DNA from: Tenodera sinensis
Taxonomy: Eukaryota; Arthropoda; Insecta; Mantodea; Mantidae
DNA: 64,000 nucleotides
NCBI GenBank assembly: GCA_030765045.1
Contig: CM060964.1
Span: 321,726,013-321,790,012, forward strand
Direction: 5' to 3'
A program made the translations under genes and the position numbers. Under the pieces are notes generated by a model, which did no database searches, had not been told where the DNA came from, and saw only the letters and a list, made by a program, of their open reading frames with translations. Shown piece by piece: positions 54,031-64,000 of the stretch (position 1 is its first letter; each line of letters starts with the position of its first letter).

Positions 54031-54989
54031 GAGATATCAGGCAAAGCGGAGTGTATTAATGTTAGCCAATTACAGTTTGTTCAGATCGTCCTGACACTCC
54101 ATATGCGCAAGAAAAGAGAAATTAGGAGAAGTGACTGGAGTGGTGGGGAACACGTTAGTGATGTCAGAACTCACATACACGAGCAGTGCACACTTACATG
54201 TTGTAAGCAACTATTGTGTAGTTAACACAGTCAGAGCAATTAGTGTACTAATTTCCACCTGTCCTATTATGTATTGCGGTGCTTCAGGAGTGGGGGAGTG
54301 CCACGATGAACTGGAAGGCTATATTGCTGGACACTAATCAGGGTATCACCAGCAGAAAACTACAAACTCCAGGCAAAGCGGTTCCACCTTCAGTAACCTT
54401 CCTCCGAGGGAGATAAGCAAATGCGTAAGCTTATACAGGCAATTATTTATAGTCATAACTTCAAAATGAGAGATAACCTTGAATTTTCACTAACATTTTC
54501 ATTATCAGCACAACTGAAAGCATAAAGATTAGATATTTACAAATCAATTACAGAAAAGTAGTAATTTTGTTGGCTAGTGTTATTTGATAATGCAAGGAAA
54601 ACCTCACAAAACTCGAGTTATGTGATTTGATTTCACCATGTTACACCATATAAGTGAAGCCTATATCTATATATTTGTTATATTAGTAGATTGGACAGTA
54701 GCTCTATCTTGTCAGATGTAAGTCACAACAATAATTTTAAATGCTGAACCTTCATTTCTCAACTGCTCTAAGTAAAACACCTATATTTTCAATGTAGACA
54801 ATAACAAAAATTTCACTTAATCCTGTTATTTCTTATAAGATTGAAGCTTTCATGGTGATAATTATTAATTACAGCTTCTCAGGTTACCAGCCATGTATAT
54901 CTATAATAAATTATAGTTTAAAAAAACTAAAAAATACACTTTTATAACAAAACCGAACTAAAAAGTAGAAAATAATTTTTAAGTATTAA
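54031..54989. other. No recognisable feature
   Basis: Short frames near 54131-54337 lack motifs; the rest is AT-rich. Confidence 0.45.
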
Positions 54990-55105
54990 GAGTTAGTTCT
55001 ATAGTGATATAGTTAACTAGTTCATTATATTTCAAAATTTTGTAATAAGTTTAAAATAAAAACTAATTTATATTAACAAAATAATAAATTTTATTGTGAA
55101 AAAGT
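54990..55105 (+). repeat. AT-rich dispersed repeat shared with 24.34 kb
   Basis: Direct-orientation partner of 24335-24450 with a few substitutions. Confidence 0.65.
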
Positions 55106-56880
55106 GTGGGAAGCTTTTTAAATATTTTTATCATATCATAATGCCACCAATTAACTATTTATAACACAATGCATACCCACCCCCATCCAACCATACACAC
55201 ATACATACAGGTGAAGCTAATATGTCATGTAAAATTGAGTTTTCCACCATTTCAAACAATTTTGTAGATACTACACGACTGGTAACCTGACTGAATGTTA
55301 TTTCTTAAAAAAAATTTCCAACTGTTGCAAAAGAATGGACAAATGCAGGATAGGTGTGGTAAAATGTTTAATAATTAAGATGAAACATTTTGTTAATACA
55401 AGTGTATTTCACAGTTATTTTGAAAACATATGAAGAATTTAAAACATGTTAAACTTCTGTTTTATTGAACTATTTAATGGTGCAAAGCACAAACTTTATA
55501 TAATGAACACATGCCAATTGGCCAGTTGTTACAAATTTCTAACATTTTATTTCTAATAGTAACACTAACTGTGACAATGATTCCTAATGATTGTAATATA
55601 ATGTAAAATAAATGCATATAATGGAGAATACAAGGTTCTTGGTGTGTCCTTGAATCTCTGTTTAATTGTAACAGAACATAAACAAACTCAACATTTATCA
55701 TCCATGACATGGCAAAGGAACATGTACTTAACATTACAACTGCTTGAGTACACCTTTCAATTTCATCATCTGCTTAGAAAATAAATAACTCTCTCTCAGT
55801 TAACTTTTTACACCTATATACAGCTCAAACATTGCAAGGCACTTTCCATTCCTTGAAAAAGAAGAAAAAAGGAATAGGAATACATGGATAAAATATAAAA
55901 GGATACCACATAATGTATTACATGAACAGTTAGTTCTCTGGTCAATGCAAGCAAGTCACCAAATATCTGACATCTACTTGGGTTTGGACTGTCACTCAAC
56001 ATGACAGAAGCTAAATGTCCTTCAGATTTACTGCTACAAATGGAATCTGTAGTTAGGTACTCTGAAAACATAAATTGAATTTGTATGTCTTATTTTACAA
56101 GGTGTGACATGAACTCAGCTAACAATAAAGGACAGATGGGGCCAAGCTACTTCATACCACATGCCATGCTGGCAACAATCGAGAACTTTCGCAGGACTTT
56201 TAGCTGCATCATTTCTCAAGATAGATCCACGTGATGTCATTCCCAGTACATAAGGAGGCTCCCCCCTTGTGATTTTTAGAGCTGAGTTACAGAGATGAGT
56301 CAGTGAGTGAACGTGTGAGAGTGTGTCGTAATTAGAGTATGAGAAGTGAAGATTGTGAGTTGTGATAACCCGAAATACTGCAGACTCTGTTAACAATGAC
56401 AAGAAAACTGTATATTTGTGGTAAAATTTTGTCACAATATGAACTGAAAATGTAAAGATTACAAAATGAGAAACAAAGTACTGGAAATGTGTAATGCCAT
56501 AGCAGAAGCCATTAGTGAAGTACATGACGGAAGTACAGCAAACAATGTCAGGGAGAAATTAACTGGATTGAGAAGCCAATATTTAGGAGAAAACACATTT
56601 TTTTCTTTAATTTATTGTTTAGTGTTAACACAATAACCATTATTGCATTTAAAATTATAGCACATACTGTTAACTGTTGGGTATTCATTTTAAAACTGTG
56701 TGCATGGCTAGTTGGTACAGGGCCTCTGAAAATCCACATCACATTCAAGAAATCCCTCATTATGATCGGAGAGCTGGAGTTTAGTGTGCTGTTAGCACTA
56801 CACGCATAACCAGTCCAACATTCTATGAGCAGACTGTAAATGCAGAGGTACCGAAAGGACATTTGACCCCATTTTATCAG
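55106..56880. other. No confident feature
   Basis: AT-rich DNA. Minus-strand frames at 55474-57063 have no recognisable motif, and the last overlaps an antisense transposase relic, so they are taken as chance frames. Confidence 0.45.
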
Positions 56881-57225
56881 AACTGACAGAAGAGAAATCA
56901 TAAAGGTGAATGGTTTCAACAAGATTCTGCTACTGCCCATACTACAGAGGAGTCCATGAATAAAATTATGGAAGTGTTTGAAAATAGAGTGATTAGTGCT
57001 AGTAATTAGTATGGCCCTCTTGCTTCCCCGATCTAACAGTGTGTGAGGTAACCTGAAAGACAAAGTTTACAAGATAAATCCTCAGACATTGGAAGAACAA
57101 AAACAAAATATTAGAAATGAAGTTGAAAACATTACAGCGGCCCAAATTATTCATGTGAATCAGAATGTGTTCTCCCGATATAATGGTTATTCAGTCGAGC
57201 GTCCAGCATCTTCTATAAGATAAGA
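56881..57225 (+). pseudogene. Tc1/mariner-superfamily transposase relic (C-terminal part)
   Basis: The plus strand reads WFQQDSATAHTTEESMN, the segment around the second catalytic Asp of DDE/D transposases. After a frame change it continues LKDKVYKINPQTLEEQ and IRNEVENITAAQI, a layout typical of the C-terminal half of SETMAR/IS630-like transposases. Stops and a missing PLDYFLW-type region make it nonfunctional. Terminal repeats were not found. Confidence 0.7.
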
Positions 57226-58364
57226 GTGTTATACATGCTTTACGTGTGGAGTTCATGTAGGAGCAAAGCCGGCTGTGGCACACTCAATTAAACACAGGTG
57301 AAATGCTGTGCACTCATTAGGTTTTAAATTACAAATCCTGTATACATAACATCATTAATGAAATCACATCATGTAATCAAAGGTTTTATCACATTCGTGA
57401 AACAGAAATGTGATGGTGTAATACAGCTTTACAAATTTTAACTACAATTTATAGCAATATTAGAAATTATTATTAATATAATAATATTAAATAATATTAA
57501 ATATTATTTTAAGATCCATTTTGTGTGTCATTTTTGAATAAAATCTTCAATTGCAATGATATTTTACTGAACTTACTTGGATTGACCTAGGATGACCAAT
57601 TTACTTTTGATTGCGTTAATTAATCCACTGTTAATATTAAACATCAAATGTTATACATTTATGATCAGCTTAATTATAATGATGAATTATATAATTAATA
57701 ACAATTAATAATAATTATTAATATAAATTATAATTATTAATGAATAATTATTCATTGAGAATCAACAAATTTTGAAAAGCCATGAATTAATAATTAAAAA
57801 CTTCGGTAATGTTGCCAAGTACGGGCTTCTTGATGTGCAATGTTGTAAAACCTTGCTAACTTGAAATTAAGAACTACACATCAGAGAGGAACACGGGTAA
57901 TGGAACGCAAGCGTAGTCTGAAACTGAAACAGCAGAATAAAAACATGAACTAGTAATGTAAATAAAGGATAGTAACATTAGCAGAAAGTGTTACGAAGTG
58001 AAGATTTCCTTTTTCCTCATTCCCTTCAGCTGTAGTTAGTAATAGAAAACCGCATTTCAAATAGCACTGAAATCACTAGTAATGTGCAACAATTATTTCC
58101 AGTGAAATCTGATGTTTAAAGCACTCCACTTGTCAATCACTTGTCACGTGTAACTCTTATAAAACAATGCATTTGCTTCATAAATGTACATATAAAATAT
58201 ATTCCCATTTAAGGTCATCTACATACAATTTCAACATCATGCAAATTGTGTGCTGCTACTCCTGGCTACTTTCACTTCTCATGCATTGGCGCCTTGCATT
58301 ATGTGGTCCCTAAGCACGTATTTGGCAACATTACCAAACTTTCTCTCTGGTTTTTGTTCTAAGC
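57226..58364. other. AT-rich region with TAAT/ATTA palindromes
   Basis: Around 57430-57780 there are many short self-complementary AT tracts (for example AATAATTATTAATATAAATT). No gene is apparent. Confidence 0.5.
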
Positions 58365-59325
58365 TACGAGGGCAGTCCAGAAAGTCCCAGATATTTTGGC
58401 TTATTGTGGCAATGAGTAGGGTTAGAGCCTCCATTTTGGTGTCAGAACATCCCTACATTGAGTACACATCCATCTGTGATAGCATGAGGCCTGTGCTTTC
58501 CTTACTTTGCTCTCTGCGAGTTGTCAAAATGTGCGCTGCTATACAAAATCCCCCCACTTGTGAAGTGCGGTCTGTGATTAGATTTTTGTTGGCTAACAAC
58601 AACAAACCAGTTGAAATTTGTCGTCAACTTTGTAATGTTTACACCAGGGAATAATGAGTGAAAGCCGAGTCAGGCAATGGTGCACTGATTTTCAAAATGG
58701 TTGTACCAATGCTCATGACAAGGACTGCAGTGGCAAGCCTAGCCTTGTGTCTGATGAACTGGCAATGAAAATCATTGATAAATTATTATTTATTTATGCC
58801 AACAAACTTACTGTTGGTGTTTTTACACACACAAGCCTGGTTTATCAGGAGAAATACGAACTGGTTTGAGAATTTAATGCCATTCTGGCAGTTTGTTACA
58901 ATAGCTCAGTGGTTAGAGCAGCCGCCCGGTAAGCGGAAGGTCTGTGGTTCAAATCCCAGTTGTGGCATTGAATTTTTAAGTTCCAGTTTTACCTCTCAAT
59001 CATTGATAAAATTTGTGAAAATTGTTGTTTCACGATTACAGAGCTTTGGGAGCAGTGATGAAGAAATGGCTTGGTACAAAATGCTTTGACACTGACGCCG
59101 AGCTGCATGCCAGTGTAAACCAGTGGTTGAAATCGCAGTCAGCAGATTTCTATAGAGTATTGGAAAACTCCTGTCATGGTATGATAAATGCTTCAATTTG
59201 AGTGGCATTATGTAGAAAAATAGCTTAAGAGTGTACCTTCCAAATGTGAATAATAAGCTTTGATTTTTTCATTTTGTTAATTGCTTATTTAAAAAAAGTC
59301 TGGAACTTTCTGGACTGTCCTCGTA
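58365..59325 (+). mobile_element. Internally deleted mariner element carrying a nested retroposon
   Basis: Terminal inverted repeats start CGAGGGCAGTCCAGAAAGT (58367) and end with the matching complement at 59323, flanked by TA on both sides (58365-58366, 59324-59325). Inside, 58529-58782 encodes the N-terminal helix-turn-helix region of a mariner transposase (RSVIRFLLANNNKPVEICRQL, ESRVRQWCTDFQNG, SGKPSLVSDEL) with one frame break, and 59030-59215 carries C-terminal relics. The catalytic core is deleted, so it can move only with a helper. A 215-bp retroposon sits at the deletion region. Confidence 0.9.
58770..59010 (-). mobile_element. Fold-back tRNA-Thr-headed retroposon, copy 3, nested in mariner
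   Basis: The body 58783-58997 is flanked by AATCATTGATAAA at 58770-58782 and 58998-59010. The left end is the inverted AT-rich tail (TTATTTATTTATGCCAACAA). The right half has a well-preserved tRNA-like head (about 58897-58970) with GCTCAGTGGTTAGAGC, anticodon loop CCGGTAA (GGT, Thr) and box B GGTTCAAATCC, then a TGGCATTGAATTTTTAAG tail. The acceptor arm still pairs with two G-U pairs. C33 and a mismatched T arm argue against a working tRNA. Confidence 0.88.
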
Positions 59326-59542
59326 AATGAAGGTTTACACCTAAATTACACTAAAAATATTTAGAAAATGCTTCTTTAAAATCAAAATTACTATAACTGT
59401 CAAGCATTTAAGAACATAACATTTCATAATATTTTAAGTCTTCATATTTTGCAATTCTTATATAATACTGTTGGTCTGTATCTCCCAATGTCAGTCACAC
59501 TTATCTACACAGGTATCAGATGTTGACGGTTGTTCATAATCA
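59326..59542. other. Downstream flank of the helicase exon
   Basis: AT-rich; on the minus strand this is the expected 3' UTR of the helicase gene, but no clear polyadenylation signal was assigned. Confidence 0.4.
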
Positions 59543-59895
59543 CTAATCATCATCATCATCAACATTACTGAGAGTCCACAGGTCCTTTGCAACTGGCAGA
59601 TTACATCCTCTATATGCTTTATGGTCCACACAGTACTTTAGAACACTTCTCCACAAAGGATCACCTGCCAAGAGATGTGGATTGCCCAAGATTATCAAAA
59701 GTTCCCGTGCACGTGTTAAACTTACATTCAGGCGCTTGGGAGATGCCACGAAGCCTAGCGAGTGCTTTATGTCTATTTTAACTGCAGACAATGAGCTCCG
59801 AACGGCTGACAAAATAATCACTTTCCTCTCCTGACCTTGAAATTCTTCAACTGACCCAATTTTTGGACAAGGTACTTCAAATTCTTCAAAGAAGA
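59543..59895 (-). CDS. MOV10/Armitage-like RNA helicase, last exon
   Basis: On the minus strand, after an acceptor-like GCGAG near 59896, the frame reads GSVEEFQGQERKVIILSAVRS (helicase motif V) and then FVASPKRLNVSLTRARELL (motif VI, with the Arg fingers), GNPHLL and YCVDHKAYRGCNLP. It ends with an acidic VDDDDD and TAG at 59545-59543. This is the C-terminal RecA domain of UPF1-like superfamily 1 helicases, closest by eye to MOV10, MOV10L1 and Armitage, which act in RNA silencing and, for some members, piRNA-based transposon control. The frame is intact. Upstream exons lie beyond 59.9 kb and were not recognised. The exact 5' border is uncertain by tens of bases. Confidence 0.85.
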
Positions 59896-62469
59896 CTCGC
59901 AGTTTTATAACCCGGGGAAAAACAAACTCTCATATGAATACCTACACAGCTTTCTCTAGCCATGACAAATTCACAATGTCACATATGTATTATGTACAAC
60001 AGCTTTTAAGGGCATGAACTTCCGGGTCCTAGTAATAACACATCCTTCTTATGTAAAGAATAGAAGCTTGAAGCAGAAGCAGGTACTGCCTCTCCTATTT
60101 CCAGCTGTGTGAACTTGCTATCAACACTACAGAACTGCATAACTACTAATGTCTTATAAAATACAATAAAATGTTCTGTTTATTAAATTCTATTCGTATT
60201 AAAACACAAGCTAAGCTTATCTGTATGGTTAACCTCTTCTCGCATACTGTATCAAATGACGCCAGGCAATTAGTTGTCTTCTCTAGTTGCTTGATGCTTC
60301 CATGCACGAAGGTAATCTCCAAGAAGCCTTTTGAGAATATATCTACCATTAAGGCAATGCATAGGTGAAAATTAAAAAATCTAGTTTTCTTCCGATTGCT
60401 TTGAATTTTTTTCCACACACTCAGAGTATTAAGTAAATAGTATACCTACACAAAATTTCAATGTCATATGTCCAACCATTTTTAAATTATGAATATATTT
60501 ATTAATAATAAACCATTTTTTGATATGCTCATATGAAATGACCCTTGGACCCTACAGTTTATTCTATCCCTCCTAAAATTTTAATTTGAGTTCAGTATAC
60601 AAATATAAAGAAATTGTCATATCAAAATTGCTTAGATCTAATTAGTTTAAGACAAAAACAATTTTTGTACACTATTTATCTATATTTTCAATTTTTTTCA
60701 GTATGAGTTATGAAAAATATTTAATTTCAGCTCAATTATTTAATATTTTTTAACTAGCACACAACAAATTTTAATACCTTAATTTCTGAAGGTCTCCTGA
60801 AAATTTCAACCTAATAAGTTATAAACTAGGGTCCAAGGAGCATTTTGAATAGTGAAAAATGCTGAAAAACAAGAACTCAGAAAAATGAATTTTAAAGTTT
60901 AACAGTATGTCTTTTATTCTTTACCTTGGTGCTGTTTTTATAATTATAAAAGGTGATGGTGATGTTGATGAGCTTTTAACTCTTTCGTTATCTCGGGTCG
61001 TGGTACTGGATGGAATGAACATACACTCGGGGTTAACTTTAGTGAAATGTTTTATTCGCACCTTCTTGTTCACAGTATTTAAATCGTATTACAGTAGTAA
61101 GTCTTTTATTTCAGTGGATCGACTTCCCTAGCATCACTGGGATTTAATGTCTGAAAATTTAGCGATATTTTGCTAAATGTGTTTTCTATCACTTTACACT
61201 TCGTCTATTTTACGTCCTTTCATTTAATTGCACACTTTGTATTAACTAACTTATTAAAGTTAGCTAATGTTTCACTTATTTTACACAAATTAACAGTCTT
61301 TAAACACTTAGTAAATTTACTTTCACTATTTTATGACGTGCACACATAAAAATGCGTCCATTTACACCAAAGACATAGACACTAATAACTAGACAATTGG
61401 CGCCGCATTACACTTCTTTTTGTGTACATCCGTGTATGCGTCCATCAAATAGTTCCTGTATTGTTAGGGAAGCGATCTTTAGCTATTCTCCCTTTGCTTT
61501 TAATACTGAACACATATAATTCTTTTATTTATACATATATATTAAAATTAAATATGGAAATATTTATGACGTCTTTAAACAAACTTAATTGTTTGTAACA
61601 ATGAACATTAGTAACACGTTTTTGTCATTTAACCAATTCATACCAACACCAAAAACAAATTACACTCTTAACAAATATTCACATAAACGATTTTCTTTTG
61701 GGGTCTTACAATATCCTGTCTCAACCTAAATCCAGTCCACTTAAATTCTCCAGCACCATATTTGGGACTCTGTTGGCTTCTTCTTGGCCTCAGTAGCATT
61801 TTTCTGAGAATTTTAAGCTTGCTTGGTTGTTTCTTAATATGAAAACTTTCCTTTCACCTTTGCATTGTTCACAAAATTTAGAAATTTGTTGTTCTTTGCT
61901 AACCTCTACACTATGCACTTTCACAAATTTATACACAAAATTCATAAAATATCTTGCTATGGCTCTACTACAGACTAGCAAATAACTTAAAATCTATTGA
62001 CTACCTAAACAATGTCTAATATATAACTGGAACACTGAAATAACCTGGCAAGATTATAGAATTACAGAACACTGACTGCATTTCTCTGTTTGGAAGCAAA
62101 ACATGTCAGATTTGCAGCATTTTAGCTTGAATATCAAATTCATTTCAGCACAGCATCTTTCTGAAGCAAAATTCGCTGCAATTAAACAAATCAGAACCAG
62201 TGAAAATGAAAAATGCACTTCAAAGCTGTAGTAACGAGGTTTAGTGAGGAACGCTCACCAGCATTAGCACATTTGAATACCCTCCTGGAGCTTTAAAAAT
62301 GGCTGATATTGAGAAAACTAAAATGTGCTGTTAAAGTACAAATTATAAGCATAATAAAAACTGCAAAAAGTAAAAATCAAAATTTTCGGCAATTTTCAAA
62401 AAATTTCACCGATACACTGTGTTAATTGCTTGGCATGATTTGATGCCTTATGTGGGAAGAGGTTAATTG
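59896..62469. other. Probable intron or intergenic DNA, nothing recognised
   Basis: Frames at 60146-60418 (minus), 60907-61131 (plus) and 61790-61981 (minus) show no motif. Much of it may be intron of the helicase gene. Confidence 0.45.
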
Positions 62470-64000
62470 CATATAATATCAAATTCATAAAAAAGAGAGC
62501 AAAAGCAATAGCAGTCATCAGACTTCTACAATGGAATGCGGGTGGTCTCACACAAACAAAAAAAGTAGAACTAAATAAAATTGTATTTGATTATAACATT
62601 GATATATTTGTAATACAAGAAGCAAAGCTAACAAATGACCAACTTCAATACTTCAATTTTACTGGATTTTTACTGCACTTACTACCCAAAAATAGACAGA
62701 TAAGTAGTGGAATATTAGTTGGAGTCAAAAAGGATATTAAAACCTCCTTTGAAATTGTTAAAGAAATGGATAACACAGATAAAAGTGAATTAATAAAGCT
62801 AAATTTTTGGGATAACAAAACACATCTACATTTATACAGTATTTACAATCCTCCCAGGAATGTACCGGATCTCTCACATATTGACCAATTAAATAAAACA
62901 ATCGTAATTGGGGATTTCAATGCACATTCCAAGAGATGGGATTATGAAAAAGTGGATTCTACAGGGAAGATAGTGGAAGAATTTTTGAATACCACAACTT
63001 TTGAACTGATTTATAGTAAAGAAGATCCCACAACCTTCATACATTATTCTGGAGCGGGCAGTAACCCAGACCTCTTGTTAGCTACAACAGATATTGTTTC
63101 AAAAATTAAAAAACAAGTTATAGAAGATCCAAGTTCTGGTCACAGAGCGGTAATTGCTGATATAAAACTAGAGAATACAAATAACAGTCAAGGTCTTACG
63201 AATCTGTATTGGAACTTCAAAAAAGCAGATTGGAACAAATATAAAACTGAATTAGAACATAAATTTAAAGAACAAACAAACTCACAGCTGCATGACCAAC
63301 CAGATCATATGAACAAAGAATTCTGTAAAGTCATCCTAGAAACTGCAAAAAAAACATATTCCTCGTGGAAGAATTAAAAATTTCAAACCCTTTTGGAACC
63401 CCCAGTTAGAAGAACTGAAAAAGCAAAGGGATATAGCTAGAAATACAGCTGAACAAACAAAAAACATATCAGATACACAAATATGGCGGAAGAAATGTGC
63501 CTCACTAAAAAAAGAAATTAATACTGCTAAAAGGAATCACTTTAATAATTTCTTAGAAAAAATGGATTATAGGACAGATGGTAACAAAGCTCATAAGTTC
63601 ATAAAAAATGTCAAGGACAGGAAAGAAAACAACCGCACACCTATCATACACAACAATAAAATGTTAGTAAATGATGCAGTCATAGCCGAAACATTCAATA
63701 AATATTATCCTAATGCACACAAAGTAACAAGAAATAATAAAAAGGAACGTAAAGAATTTAAGAAAGATTCGAAACAAGAAAGAGAATGTAATCCTAACAC
63801 TCAGTGCAATATCTTTTTTTCAAAATTTTAATATGCAAGAATTGAACATTGCAATAAATAATCTAAAAAACAAAAAGTCTCCTGGACCAGATCACATACA
63901 TCCAGAGTTCATAAAAAACCTTGGAAAAACAGCAAAACAACAACTACTGAAACTCTACAATCTATCCTGGAAAACCACTGTACCTGCTGAATGGCGAAAA
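62470..64000 (+). mobile_element. LINE ORF2, 5' part, running off the window
   Basis: The endonuclease domain is open from about 62470 to 63377: LLQWNAGGLTQTKK, FVIQEAKL, GILVGVKKD, VIGDFNAHSKRWD, SNPDLLLATTD and PSSGHRAV. After a one-base frame change at an A8 run (63347-63354) the linker continues, and after another at a T7 run (63814-63820) the RT begins (SPGPDHIHPEF, TVPAEWRK) and reaches the window end. The SDH catalytic motif reads SGH, which may be a family trait or a lesion. By style it may be the 5' half of the same RNase H LINE group seen at 34 kb. Confidence 0.85.

Noticed and set aside
56115..57063. Minus-strand frames of 136 and 171 codons
   Set aside because: One is antisense to a transposase relic, and both lack motifs and have low-complexity AT-driven composition.
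58897..58970. Functional tRNA-Thr gene
   Set aside because: It has a good box B and anticodon loop, but C33 and a mismatched T arm, and it lies inside a retroposon with exact target duplications.

Overview
The window is animal nuclear DNA, most likely from an insect or other arthropod with a large, repeat-rich genome. The evidence is split coding exons with GT/AG borders, ribosomal protein L19 exons separated by introns of about 9 kb, arthropod-type LINEs (Jockey, R1/I-like and RTE-like), a Ty3/Gypsy element, a Penelope-like fragment, mariner remnants and tRNA-derived SINEs. The species cannot be named from sequence alone. Nothing bacterial (operons, Shine-Dalgarno sites, CRISPR) is present.

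Three host loci are visible. (1) A plus-strand acidic exon of an unrecognised gene (1147-9999) is split by a complete, young Ty3/Gypsy element (1894-9958, minus strand). Its two 781-bp LTRs differ at one site that I can see, and a GTTG target duplication flanks it. (2) Four minus-strand exons of ribosomal protein L19 (38011-38174, 37826-37934, 29047-29107, 19798-19930) keep consistent splice phases but carry two in-frame stops, a seven-codon deletion and CpG-type substitutions, so this is an intron-bearing (unprocessed) pseudogene. (3) The last exon of a MOV10/Armitage-like RNA helicase lies on the minus strand at 59543-59895.

Most of the rest is mobile DNA. 11.07-17.12 kb holds a full-length I-group LINE with an 11-bp target duplication. 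Several truncated copies of one AAC-tailed, RNase H-bearing LINE family lie at 17.4, 21.6, 25.7, 29.4 and 34.0 kb, and a 5' copy of a related element runs off the right end. 38.96-41.63 kb is a short LTR element with a tRNA-Leu-type primer site and only a gag-like ORF. 42.6-44.1 kb is a Jockey-type LINE. 45.3-49.7 kb is a decayed R1/LOA-like LINE with a Penelope-like GIY-YIG fragment nested in it. 50.17-52.32 kb is a perfect GGTC tetranucleotide array. 58.37-59.32 kb is an internally deleted mariner with a tRNA-headed fold-back retroposon nested in it. Several palindromic MITE-like hairpins and short retroposons with clear target duplications are scattered between these.

The window also shows a repeated technical or mutational pattern: several otherwise good reading frames are broken by one base in a homopolymer run. 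These breaks should be checked against raw reads before any gene is called dead. I found no clear new biochemical system. The most unusual objects are the fold-back tRNA-Thr-like retroposon family, the L19 pseudogene with intact splice sites, and the 2.1-kb perfect GGTC array.
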